From: Hyphomicrobiales bacterium | GTDB taxonomy: Bacteria > Pseudomonadota > Alphaproteobacteria > Rhizobiales > Kaistiaceae | Length of the DNA stretch: 8,030 nt | Assembly (NCBI GenBank): GCA_017305815.1 | Contig: JAFKJZ010000081.1 | Span: 1-8,030 of the forward strand | Direction of reading: 5' to 3' | Shown here: positions 1 to 6,175 of the stretch, one piece after another | How positions within the stretch are numbered: the stretch's first letter is position 1 | Layout: each line of letters opens with the position of its first letter | The notes under the pieces: model-generated | Told to the model about the DNA's origin: nothing | The model's input: only the letters and a program-made list of their open reading frames with translations | The model's database searches: none | Program-made: the position numbers and the translations under genes

Positions 1-601
1 GCACCAGCAGGCCGCCGCCGCGCCAGCTATGCGCGGCGCCGCCATCCTCGCGGGTCATCATCTCGGCCACCGCCAGGCGGACGATCGTCGGGATCTGCTC
101 GGACTGCTGGAAATAGGTATGCGCCACCTCTTCCAGGCTGGCGCCGTCGAGCTGGACGATGCCCTGGTAGCGACTGGTGAACTCGCCCTGGTCGATGGTC
201 ATCGCCAGGATGCCCTTGCCAAGCAGCAGTTCCGGCTTCGACAGCCCCTCGGCCTCGATCTCCGCCACACGCTCCGCCTTGAAGCGGGCATAGGCGCGGA
301 TGTTGCCGGATGTGCGGTAGTCGACGACCAGCATGTCGACGGGGCCATCCGTCTGCGTCTGCAGCAGGAACTGGCCGTCGAACTTCAGCGACGAGCCGAG
401 CAGCACGGCGAGGACGACCGCCTCGCCGAGTAGTTTCGAGACCGGCAGCGGATAATCGTGCCGCGCCAGCAGGGCCGACAGCGCCGGCCCCATCTGGATG
501 GCGCGGCCGCGCACGTCGAGGCCCTCGACCGAAAACGGCAGGACGGCGTCGTCGCCGGCCGGGTCGATCGAGGCCGGTCCGAGAGTTGCGATCTCCACCA
601 T
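1..601 (-). CDS. hslO: Hsp33 redox-regulated chaperone, N-terminal two thirds (3' end cut by window)
   Basis: Cytosolic holdase chaperone. In the family it is activated by oxidation of a C-terminal zinc centre and protects unfolding proteins during oxidative stress. The visible 200 residues carry the family's N-terminal core: VRGRAIQMGPALSALL with RHDYP (about residues 31-50), then EAVVLAVLLGSSLKFDGQF and LLQTQTDGPVDMLVVDY (about 60-95), and later the GILAMTIDQG and YQGIVQL segments. No cysteine is visible; the family's zinc-binding cysteines lie in the C-terminal part, beyond position 1. The start is the ATG at 601. Its A is also the last base of the argF stop (TGATG), and a GGAGG motif (609-613 on the complement) sits 7 nt upstream, so translational coupling to argF is likely. 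The gene is last in the visible argD-argF-hslO operon. The identity is secure; only completeness beyond the edge is unknown. Confidence 0.93.
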   Translation of the reverse strand, partial: MVEIATLGPASIDPAGDDAVLPFSVEGLDVRGRAIQMGPALSALLARHDYPLPVSKLLGEAVVLAVLLGSSLKFDGQFLLQTQTDGPVDMLVVDYRTSGNIRAYARFKAERVAEIEAEGLSKPELLLGKGILAMTIDQGEFTSRYQGIVQLDGASLEEVAHTYFQQSEQIPTIVRLAVAEMMTREDGGAAHSWRGGGLLV

Positions 602-1524
602 CAAAGCGCCTCCGGGCCGCCCAGGCACCAGGCAAGAATGCCCTTCTGCGCGTGCAGCCGGTTTTCGGCCTCGTCGAAGACGACGGACTGCGGCCCGTCC
701 ATCACCTCGGCCGTGACCTCCTCGCCGCGATGGGCGGGCAGGCAATGCATGAACAGCGCGTCCTTCTTGGCGCGCGCCATCAGCCGGGCGTTGACCTGGT
801 AGGGCTTCAGCAGATTGTGCCGGCGCTCCGCCTCGTTGTCGCCCATCGACACCCAGGTGTCGGTGACGATGCAGTCGGAATCGGCGGCCGCGTCGTGGGC
901 ATCCTCGCCGGCGATCACCTCGCCGCCATTGTTGCGCGCCCAGTCGAGCAGCTTGTGCGACGGCGCAAGCTCCGGCGGCGTCGCGATCTTCAGGCGGAAG
1001 TCGAAGCGCGCGGCGGCGTGGACCCAGGAGGCCATGACATTGTTGCTGTCGCCGAGCCACGACACCGTCTTGCCGGCGATCGAGCCGCGATGCTCCTCAT
1101 AGGTCATGATGTCGGCCATGATCTGGCAGGGATGCGAGCGGCGCGTCAGGCCGTTGATGACGGGCACAGTGGCGTTCGCCGCCAGCTCGGTCAGTTGCTC
1201 GTGGTCGAGGATACGGATCATGATGCCGTCGACATAGCGCGACATGACACGCGCCGTGTCGGCGATGGTCTCGCCGCGTCCGAGCTGCATCTCGGCGCCG
1301 GTCAGCATCAGCGTCTGGCCGCCGAGCTCGCGCATTCCGACGTCGAAGGAGACGCGGGTGCGCGTCGAGGGCTGCTCGAAGACGAGCGCCAGCACCTTGC
1401 CGGCGAGCGGGCCGACGCCGTCGCGGGCGCCGTCGCGCACCGCCTTGAGGCGCTTGGCGCCGTCCATGATCTGCCGCAGCGTGGCGGAATCGAATTCCGT
1501 CAGGTCTAGAAAATGCCGAACCAT
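601..1524 (-). CDS. argF: Ornithine carbamoyltransferase (anabolic), 307 aa
   Basis: Cytosolic enzyme joining carbamoyl phosphate and ornithine to give citrulline in arginine biosynthesis. It shows the full OTCase motif set: carbamoyl-phosphate loop STRTR (residues 53-57), HPCQ (131-134), the ornithine-side DTWVSMGD (222-229) and HCLPA (260-264). The 307-residue length is normal. The ATG at 1524 gives MVRHFLDL, the usual N-terminus of this family, with an AAGGCAGGA ribosome-binding stretch just upstream. The reading frame continues further upstream, but that extension overlaps argD and has no family similarity. The start lies 19 nt after the argD stop, and its own TGA overlaps the hslO ATG by one base. 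DTWVSMGD with the biosynthetic argD neighbour argues for the anabolic enzyme rather than catabolic ArcB; no arcA or arcC is present in the window. Confidence 0.96.
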   Translation of the reverse strand: MVRHFLDLTEFDSATLRQIMDGAKRLKAVRDGARDGVGPLAGKVLALVFEQPSTRTRVSFDVGMRELGGQTLMLTGAEMQLGRGETIADTARVMSRYVDGIMIRILDHEQLTELAANATVPVINGLTRRSHPCQIMADIMTYEEHRGSIAGKTVSWLGDSNNVMASWVHAAARFDFRLKIATPPELAPSHKLLDWARNNGGEVIAGEDAHDAAADSDCIVTDTWVSMGDNEAERRHNLLKPYQVNARLMARAKKDALFMHCLPAHRGEEVTAEVMDGPQSVVFDEAENRLHAQKGILAWCLGGPEAL

Positions 1525-1543
1525 GATGTCCTGCCTTGTCCGC

Positions 1544-2770
1544 TCAGGCGGATTGCCGTGCCGACGTCGCGGCTTCGATTGCGGAAAAGGCGGCATCGAG
1601 CTTCTCGATCGCCGCGTCGACTTCTGCCTTGCCGATGTTGAGCGGCGGCAGCAGGCGCAAGACATTGTCGCCGGCGCCGGCGGCGAGCATCTTCTGCTCG
1701 CGGAGCGCCGCGACCACTTCCGGGATCGGCTTCAGCGCATGCAGGCCGACCAGCAGGCCCTCGCCGCGGATGTCGTCGATGACGCCGGGATGGCTGTCCA
1801 TCAGGCCGCCGAGGCGCTGGGTCAGGTAGCGCGCGGTCTCGCGCACATGCTCCAGGAAGCCGTCGGCAAGCACGACGTCGAGCACGGCGTTGCCGACCGC
1901 CATCGCCAGCGGATTGCCGCCGAAGGTGGTGCCGTGCGTGCCGGGGGTCATGCCCTTGGCAGCTTCATTGGTGGCCAGGCACGCGCCGAGCGGGAAACCG
2001 CCGCCAAGGCCCTTGGCCGAGGTGAGGATATCCGGCGTGATGCCGGTCCACTCATAGGCGAACAGCTTGCCGGTGCGGCCGATGCCGGTCTGGACCTCGT
2101 CCAGGATCAGCAGCATGCCCTCCGCGTCGCAGAGCGCCCGGATCTCGCGCAGGAACGCGTTCGGGAAGGCGCGCACGCCGCCCTCGCCCTGGATCGGCTC
2201 GAGCATGATGGCGGCCGTCTGCGGCGTCACCGCGGCCTTGATCGCCGCCATGTCGCCGAACGGAACCTGGTCGAAACCGTCGGCCTTGGGGCCGAAACCG
2301 TCGAGATATTTCTGCTGGCCGCCGGCGGCGAGCGTCGCCAGCGTGCGGCCGTGGAAGGCGCCCTCGATGGTGAGGATGCGATAGCGTTCCGGCTGGCCAT
2401 TCACATAATGATAGCGCCGCGCCGTCTTGATCGCGGCCTCGTTCGCCTCCGCGCCCGAATTGGCGAAGAAGACGCGGTCGGCGAAGGAGTTCGCGACCAG
2501 CGTGTCGGCCAGTCGCTCCTGACCCGGAATGCGGAACAGGTTCGAGGTGTGCCAGAGCTTGCCGGCCTGCTCGGTCAGCGCCTGCACGAGAACCGGATTG
2601 GCATGGCCGAGCGTGTTCACCGCGATGCCGGCGGAGAAATCGAGATAAGCGTCGCCCTCTCGCGTAAAGACCCAGGCCCCCTCGCCTCGCTCGAACTCGA
2701 GCGGCGCACGCGAAAAGGTGTCGAAGAGGCTGGTCGAGGTCTTTTTAACGCTGGTATCGGGGGCGCTCAT
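1544..2770 (-). CDS. argD: Acetylornithine aminotransferase, PLP-dependent, 408 aa
   Basis: Cytosolic class-III aminotransferase that converts N-acetylglutamate semialdehyde to N-acetylornithine using glutamate. Some members also serve as succinyldiaminopimelate aminotransferase in lysine synthesis. Visible motifs are NSGAEANE (residues 104-111, cofactor phosphate binding), AFHGRT (138-143), the [13 protein letters not shown] segment (222-234, with the PLP-nitrogen aspartate) and SAKGLGGG with the predicted Schiff-base lysine K253. TTFGGNP follows at 281-287. I chose the ATG at 2770 because an AAGGAGG (2775-2781 on the complement) lies 4 nt upstream. An in-frame GTG at 2794 would place that Shine-Dalgarno sequence inside the coding region. 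It is first gene of the argD-argF-hslO operon and divergent from gcrA. Ornithine or GABA aminotransferases share the fold, but the pairing with argF supports ArgD. Confidence 0.95.
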   Translation of the reverse strand: MSAPDTSVKKTSTSLFDTFSRAPLEFERGEGAWVFTREGDAYLDFSAGIAVNTLGHANPVLVQALTEQAGKLWHTSNLFRIPGQERLADTLVANSFADRVFFANSGAEANEAAIKTARRYHYVNGQPERYRILTIEGAFHGRTLATLAAGGQQKYLDGFGPKADGFDQVPFGDMAAIKAAVTPQTAAIMLEPIQGEGGVRAFPNAFLREIRALCDAEGMLLILDEVQTGIGRTGKLFAYEWTGITPDILTSAKGLGGGFPLGACLATNEAAKGMTPGTHGTTFGGNPLAMAVGNAVLDVVLADGFLEHVRETARYLTQRLGGLMDSHPGVIDDIRGEGLLVGLHALKPIPEVVAALREQKMLAAGAGDNVLRLLPPLNIGKAEVDAAIEKLDAAFSAIEAATSARQSA

Positions 2771-2810
2771 ATCCCCTCCTTCGGATGAAACCACGGAAAC
2801 GGATGCCTAA

Positions 2811-2857
2811 AAATCAAAGGTGCTGCCCGAGGCCGACGCGCCGAGCAGCACCTTTTT
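2811..2857 (-). promoter_or_regulatory. Stem-loop in the argD leader (candidate attenuator or bidirectional terminator)
   Basis: A perfect 11-bp inverted repeat, AAAGGTGCTGC (2816-2826) and GCAGCACCTTT (2845-2855), is separated by 18 nt that can form a further GGC/GCC pair set. On the minus strand the stem is followed by GATTTTTAGG; on the plus strand it is followed directly by TT, giving a run of five T. It therefore resembles an intrinsic terminator in both directions. It lies 41-87 nt upstream of the argD start and just downstream of the predicted argD promoter. I see no leader peptide ahead of it. It could be a transcription attenuator, an mRNA-stabilising 5' hairpin, or the terminator of a small RNA. 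The structure is seen directly; the role is inferred. Confidence 0.55.
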
Positions 2858-2865
2858 GCGTTGCC

Positions 2866-2896
2866 CTTATATCACGGTCGTGACGATTTGTGTCAA
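2866..2896 (-). promoter_or_regulatory. Candidate sigma-70-type promoter for argD-argF-hslO
   Basis: On the minus strand there is a perfect -35 hexamer TTGACA (2891-2896). It is followed after 19 nt by TATAAG (2866-2871, 5 of 6 matches to consensus), or after 17 nt by the weaker GATATA (2868-2873). Transcription would begin near 2855-2862, leaving a leader of about 90 nt that opens with the stem-loop at 2816-2855. The 19-nt spacing is slightly long. A short dyad TCACG-GT-CGTGA (2872-2883) sits between the hexamers and could be an operator. Confidence 0.5.
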
Positions 2897-2943
2897 TCAA
2901 ATCACCGCCCGCAGCCACGTCACGACGGCTAAGCGTTTGACCG

Positions 2944-3148
2944 GACTCACGGATCGGGAATGCGCTGCAAGTTGGGGAAAACGACCGGATCCTCTTTGAC
3001 GAATCCCCCGGACTCTTGTCACCGAGTCACGCCATATAGTATTTTACTTTTCGTTAAGACACGAAATATCGAGCAGGTACCTCCCCCTGACCCTTGTATG
3101 GCGTCCGCAGTCGTCCGGCATCCCGGCTGAACGACCGTGACAGGATTC
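2944..3148 (+). promoter_or_regulatory. gcrA upstream control region with five GANTC sites
   Basis: GANTC, the target of the alphaproteobacterial methyltransferase CcrM, occurs at 2944-2948, 3001-3005, 3011-3015, 3024-3028 and 3144-3148; three of these fall within 28 bp. Possible promoter elements are TTGTCA (3016-3021) with TATTTT 18 nt downstream (3040-3045), or TATAGT (3035-3040), none of them a strong match. The GAGTC at 3024 would lie between -35 and -10. GcrA is known to act at promoters with methylated GANTC, so autoregulation or replication-linked control is plausible but inferred. Counted from the predicted start, the 5' untranslated region is about 130 nt. The rest of 2771-3180 shows no convincing gene. 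Confidence 0.45.
3043..3057 (+). promoter_or_regulatory. CtrA-like binding site upstream of gcrA
   Basis: TTTA-N7-TTAA matches 7 of 8 positions of the CtrA consensus TTAA-N7-TTAA. It sits at or just downstream of the candidate -10 region of gcrA, a position compatible with repression. In Caulobacter, CtrA represses gcrA, so the site fits known biology. A single AT-rich near-match is weak evidence by itself. Confidence 0.35.
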
Positions 3149-3180
3149 CGGGTATCGCTCCGACCGACAAGGACACGCTA

Positions 3181-3714
3181 ATGACTTGGACGGACGAACG
3201 GGTTGAGTTGCTGAAGAAGCTCTGGACCGACGGCCTGAGCGCAAGCCAGATCGCTTCGGAACTCGGCGGCGTAACGCGTAACGCAGTCATCGGCAAGGTA
3301 CATCGGCTGAGCCTCTCGGGTCGTGCCAAGCCGGCCGCAGCGCCGGTCGCCCGCCCGCGCAAGCCTGCGTCGACGACCAGTAGCCGCTCTGCAACGACAG
3401 GGCGTCCCAATCCCGTCAGGCCGATGGTGGCCGGCAACACGGCCCTGAAGCCTCTCGGCCAGATGGCGCCCGAGCCGCGGCGCGTGCCCCGGCCTGTCAG
3501 CTCGGACGACGTCGTCGTTCCGATCAGCCTGCACGCCACGATCCTCACGCTCACCGAGCAGACCTGCAAGTGGCCGATCGGCGACCCGAGCACCGAGGAT
3601 TTCCACTTCTGCGGCCAGCGCTCGAATTCGGGCATTCCCTATTGCGAATATCATTCGCGGGTAGCCTACCAGCCGGTGCATGACCGCCGCCAGAAGAAGG
3701 CCGTCGGCGCCTGA
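3181..3714 (+). CDS. gcrA: GcrA cell-cycle regulator, 177 aa
   Basis: Alphaproteobacterial transcription factor that, in Caulobacter, binds sigma-70 and activates promoters carrying CcrM-methylated GANTC, linking gene expression to replication. The N-terminus (residues 2-48) is the characteristic helix-turn-helix module: MTWTDERVELLKKLW, then the GLSASQIASELGG and TRNAVIGKVHRL segments. Residues about 49-115 form a proline-, alanine- and basic-rich low-complexity linker. The C-terminal conserved domain has CKWPIGDP (129-136), FCG (143-145) and YCEYH (154-158); C129, C144, C155 and H158 look like a conserved metal-type set. The length is normal for the family. The ATG at 3181 follows an AAGGA motif (3169-3173) by 7 nt. 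An in-frame TTG at 3094 would add a 29-residue tail without family similarity. The gene is monocistronic, divergent from argD and convergent with phoB. Confidence 0.95.
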   Translation: MTWTDERVELLKKLWTDGLSASQIASELGGVTRNAVIGKVHRLSLSGRAKPAAAPVARPRKPASTTSSRSATTGRPNPVRPMVAGNTALKPLGQMAPEPRRVPRPVSSDDVVVPISLHATILTLTEQTCKWPIGDPSTEDFHFCGQRSNSGIPYCEYHSRVAYQPVHDRRQKKAVGA

Positions 3715-3767
3715 TCGCGCCAGCCTGACGACGACGGCGTCCGCGCCTTCGTCCCGAAATGCCATTC

Positions 3768-3811
3768 CGGCCGTGCCGCCCTCCCCCCGAGGCGCACGGC
3801 CGTTTCTTTTT
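3768..3811 (+). terminator. Intrinsic terminator of gcrA
   Basis: A 9-bp perfect stem, CGGCCGTGC (3768-3776) and GCACGGCCG (3794-3802), with a 17-nt loop, is followed by TTTCTTTTT (3803-3811). It lies 54 nt after the gcrA stop and has the classic GC-stem plus U-tract form. Confidence 0.85.
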
Positions 3812-3832
3812 GTAGCCTTCCCATCCGGGCAG

Positions 3833-3870
3833 CAAAATAGCCGCGCCGGGAGATACCCGAACGCGGCTTT
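3833..3870 (-). terminator. Hairpin between convergent gcrA and phoB, probable phosphate-operon terminator
   Basis: AGCCGCG (3839-3845) pairs with CGCGGCT (3862-3868). Inside it CGGG (3847-3850) pairs with CCCG (3856-3859) around a 5-nt loop, with only 1 and 2 unpaired bases between the two helices. On the minus strand the stem is followed by ATTTTGC, about 50 nt beyond the phoB stop and its adjoining hairpin. On the plus strand it is followed by TTGCTTGTTTT. It could stop transcription from either side, but most plausibly ends the pst-phoB message. Confidence 0.65.
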
Positions 3871-3882
3871 GCTTGTTTTCAG

Positions 3883-3906
3883 GCCGCCTCCCGGGGGAAA
3901 GGCGGC
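3883..3906 (-). other. Second hairpin just after phoB stop
   Basis: GCCGCCT (3883-3889) and AGGCGGC (3900-3906) form a 7-bp stem with a 10-nt loop, 12 nt past the phoB stop codon. There is no T-run directly after it on the minus strand, so it is more likely a 3'-end stabiliser, or one of a tandem pair with the hairpin at 3839-3868, than a terminator by itself. Confidence 0.45.
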
Positions 3907-3918
3907 GATGAAAGGGAT

Positions 3919-4617
3919 TCAGGCGGCGGCGAACTGGTCGTCGAAGGAATAGCCGGAGCCCCGCACGGTGCGGATCGGATCCTTGACGCGGCCGCGGTTC
4001 ACCGCCTTGCGCAGGCGGCCGATATGGACGTCGACGGTGCGCTCGTCGACATAGACGTCACGGCCCCAAACGCCGTCGAGCAGCTGCTCGCGGGAAAATA
4101 CGCGGCCGGGGCTCTTCATCAGATATTCGAGCAGGCGGAACTCGGTCGGGCCGAGATGCAGCTCGCGGCCCGAACGGCGGACGCGATGCGTCTCGCGGTC
4201 GAGCTCGATGTCGCCGGCGCGCAGCAGCGAGGCGATCACCTCCGGGCGCGAACGGCGCAGGATGGCGCGGACGCGCGCCATAAGCTCCGGCACGGAGAAC
4301 GGCTTGACGACATAGTCGTCGGCGCCGGTGGCGAGGCCGCGGATGCGCTCCTGCTCCTCGCCGCGGGCGGTGAGCATGATCACCGGCAACGTGCGGGTGG
4401 CATCGCGGGCACGGAGGCGGCGGCAGAGTTCGATGCCCGAGATCCCGGGCAGCATCCAGTCGAGCAGCAGCAGGTCGGGCACGGTCTCGAGCAGGCGCAT
4501 CTCGGCATCGTCGCCACGCGGCACCACTTCGACGGCATAACCCTCGGCTTCGAGGTTGTAGCGGAGGAGGAGGCTCAGCGCCTCCTCATCCTCGACGATC
4601 ATAACGCGCGGCGTCAT
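3919..4617 (-). CDS. phoB: PhoB phosphate-regulon response regulator, 232 aa
   Basis: OmpR/PhoB-family two-component regulator. When phosphorylated by PhoR under phosphate limitation, family members bind Pho boxes and activate phosphate-scavenging genes. The receiver domain (residues 3-120) has the acidic pair D10/E11, predicted phosphoacceptor D53 in LLLLDWMLPG, T83 and K105 in the VKPFS motif. The winged-helix DNA-binding domain (about 135-227) includes LGPTEFRLLEYLM, the FSREQLLDGVWG segment, the recognition-helix region ERTVDVHIGRLRKA and the wing RTVRGSGYSF. The length is typical. The ATG at 4617 has AGGA 9 nt upstream. It is the last gene of the pst-phoU block, 30 nt after phoU. I see no separate promoter in the short gap, so it is probably cotranscribed. 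The sequence and the operon position together make PhoB far more likely than another OmpR-type regulator. Confidence 0.96.
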   Translation of the reverse strand: MTPRVMIVEDEEALSLLLRYNLEAEGYAVEVVPRGDDAEMRLLETVPDLLLLDWMLPGISGIELCRRLRARDATRTLPVIMLTARGEEQERIRGLATGADDYVVKPFSVPELMARVRAILRRSRPEVIASLLRAGDIELDRETHRVRRSGRELHLGPTEFRLLEYLMKSPGRVFSREQLLDGVWGRDVYVDERTVDVHIGRLRKAVNRGRVKDPIRTVRGSGYSFDDQFAAA

Positions 4618-4647
4618 TCACGAAGATCCTAGCATTCAGGCGTTTGG

Positions 4648-5364
4648 TCAGTTCTGCTCATAGGCAACGGCGGTCGTGCTGGAATCGTCCTGCTTCGGAC
4701 GATCCTCGGCCAGAACCTGGCCGGTGACGACATAGTGCACCGTTTCGGCGATGTTGGTGGCGTGGTCGCCGATGCGCTCGATGTTCTTGGCGCAGAACAG
4801 GAGATGCGTGCAGAAGGTGATGTTGCGCGGATCTTCCATCATGTAGGTCAGCAGTTCGCGGAAGAGCGACGTGTACATCGCGTCGATCTCTTCGTCGCGC
4901 TTCCAGACCTGGTAGGCCTGCTCGACGTCACGCGTGGCGTAGGAGTCGAGCACGTCCTTGAGCTGGGCGAGCGACAGCTGCGCCATGTGCTCGACGCCGG
5001 TGTTGAAGCGCTTCGACTGGAACTGGCCGTCGAGCGCGATGACGCGCTTGGCGATGTTCTTGGCGAGGTCGCCGATGCGCTCGAGGTCGCTGGCGATGCG
5101 CTGGGCGGCGATGACTTCGCGCAGGTCCATCGCCATCGGCTGACGACGCGCAATGATCATGATCGCGCGCTCTTCACATTCGCGCTGCAGCACGTCGAGC
5201 TTCTTGTCGTCGGCGATGACGGCGCGCGCCGTATCGGTGTCGAGCCGCATCAGCGAGCCGACGGCGACGTCGACGAGACGCTCCGCCATGCCGCCCATCT
5301 CGGCGATCCGGCGGGCAACGTCGTTCAGCTCTTCGTCGTACTTGGAAACGATGTGTTCGGACAT
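4648..5364 (-). CDS. phoU: PhoU phosphate signalling protein, 238 aa
   Basis: Peripheral cytoplasmic protein that, in the family, relays the state of the Pst transporter to PhoR, damping Pho-regulon expression and limiting phosphate uptake. It is all-helical with two PhoU repeats, each carrying the metal-binding E(D)xxxD-type signature: SDLERIGDLAKNIAKR (residues 92-107) and the matching KNIERIGDHATNIAE (193-207). The N-terminal helix (YDEELNDVARRIAEMG) is also typical. The final residues (about 218-238) are polar and probably disordered. The ATG at 5364 is preceded by AGGAG 7 nt upstream. The gene lies 25 nt after pstB and 30 nt before phoB, the standard order. The length is normal and no defect is seen. 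Confidence 0.96.
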   Translation of the reverse strand: MSEHIVSKYDEELNDVARRIAEMGGMAERLVDVAVGSLMRLDTDTARAVIADDKKLDVLQRECEERAIMIIARRQPMAMDLREVIAAQRIASDLERIGDLAKNIAKRVIALDGQFQSKRFNTGVEHMAQLSLAQLKDVLDSYATRDVEQAYQVWKRDEEIDAMYTSLFRELLTYMMEDPRNITFCTHLLFCAKNIERIGDHATNIAETVHYVVTGQVLAEDRPKQDDSSTTAVAYEQN

Positions 5365-5389
5365 GTCGTGCTCCTACCCGTGGCCCGGC

Positions 5390-6175
5390 TTAGCCGAAGC
5401 GACCGGTGATATAGTCCTGGGTGCGCTTGTCGGACGGCGAGGTGAAGATCTTCGTGGTCTCGTCGAATTCGATCAGCTCGCCGAGATACATGAAGGCCGT
5501 GTAGTCGGAGACGCGCGCCGCCTGCTGCATGTTGTGGGTGACGATGGCGATCGTGTAGTCGGTCGTCAGCTCGTCGATCAGTTCCTCGATCTTGGCGGTC
5601 GAGATCGGATCGAGCGCCGAGCACGGCTCGTCGAACAGCACGACTTCCGGCCGCACCGCGATGGTGCGGGCGATGCAGAGGCGCTGCTGCTGGCCGCCGG
5701 AGAGGCTGAGGCCGCTGGAGTGCAGCTTGTCCTTGACCTCGTTCCAGAGGGCGCCGCGCGTCAGCGCCGCCTCGACGCGTCCGTCCATCTCGGAGCGCGA
5801 GATGTTCTCGTAGAGGCGGATGCCGAAGGCGATGTTGTCGTAGATCGACATCGGGAACGGAGTCGGCTTCTGGAACACCATGCCGACGCGGGCGCGCAGC
5901 ATGTTGCGGTCCTGGTCGGGGTCGAGGACGTTCTTGCCGTCGAAGATCACCTCGCCCTCGGCGCGCTGGCGCGGATAGAGGTCGTACATGCGGTTCAGCA
6001 CGCGCAGCAGGGTCGACTTGCCGCAACCCGACGGGCCGATGAAGGCGGTGACCTTCTTCTCGAAGAGCGGCAGGTTGATGGTCTTCAGCGCCAGGCTGTC
6101 GCCGTAGAAGAACTTCAGATTGCGGATCGAAATCTTCTCGGCCATGCCGGCCGTGTTCAACGCGGTCTGGGTCAT
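5390..6175 (-). CDS. pstB: Phosphate ABC transporter ATPase PstB, 261 aa
   Basis: Cytoplasmic ATPase that powers the PstSCAB high-affinity phosphate importer. All nucleotide-binding motifs are present: Walker [10 protein letters not shown] (residues 47-55), Q-loop [10 protein letters not shown] (101-110), signature LSGGQQQR (158-165), Walker B VVLFDEP (178-184) with catalytic E183, D-loop SALD (186-189) and switch H214. The [14 protein letters not shown] and [10 protein letters not shown] wording is specific to PstB among ABC ATPases. The start at 6175 overlaps the pstA stop as ATGA, suggesting coupling. A second in-frame Met at residue 11 (MAEKISIRN, 6145) is nearer the usual beginning of family similarity and cannot be excluded. 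It is the only gene here ending in TAA, and is followed 25 nt later by phoU. Confidence 0.97.
   Translation of the reverse strand: MTQTALNTAGMAEKISIRNLKFFYGDSLALKTINLPLFEKKVTAFIGPSGCGKSTLLRVLNRMYDLYPRQRAEGEVIFDGKNVLDPDQDRNMLRARVGMVFQKPTPFPMSIYDNIAFGIRLYENISRSEMDGRVEAALTRGALWNEVKDKLHSSGLSLSGGQQQRLCIARTIAVRPEVVLFDEPCSALDPISTAKIEELIDELTTDYTIAIVTHNMQQAARVSDYTAFMYLGELIEFDETTKIFTSPSDKRTQDYITGRFG

Noticed and set aside
310..1509. Long plus-strand frame opposite argF and hslO
   Set aside because: Its composition is typical of antisense frames in GC-rich DNA, it has no domain, and it crosses the boundary of two real minus-strand genes.
1244..2788. 514-codon open frame on the plus strand antisense to argF and argD
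   Set aside because: A GC-rich shadow frame. Its translation is low-complexity Arg/Ala/Gly with no recognisable domain, and the opposite strand encodes complete, motif-perfect ArgF and ArgD.
2888..2905. Possible Pho box (TGTGTCAATCAAATCACC)
   Set aside because: Only the first half resembles CTGTCAT, the second half does not match, and the neighbouring genes are not phosphate genes.
3098..3130. Ten-codon upstream ORF in the gcrA leader
   Set aside because: It has no ribosome-binding motif ahead of it and is short enough to occur by chance.
3094..3180. Upstream extension of gcrA from a TTG at 3094
   Set aside because: It adds 29 residues unlike the family, while the ATG at 3181 has a well-placed AAGGA and gives the canonical MTWTDERVELLKKLW start.
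3168..3835. Minus-strand frames over gcrA and its 3' end
   Set aside because: They are antisense to a well-supported GcrA, have no ribosome-binding sites or domains, and run through the gcrA terminator.
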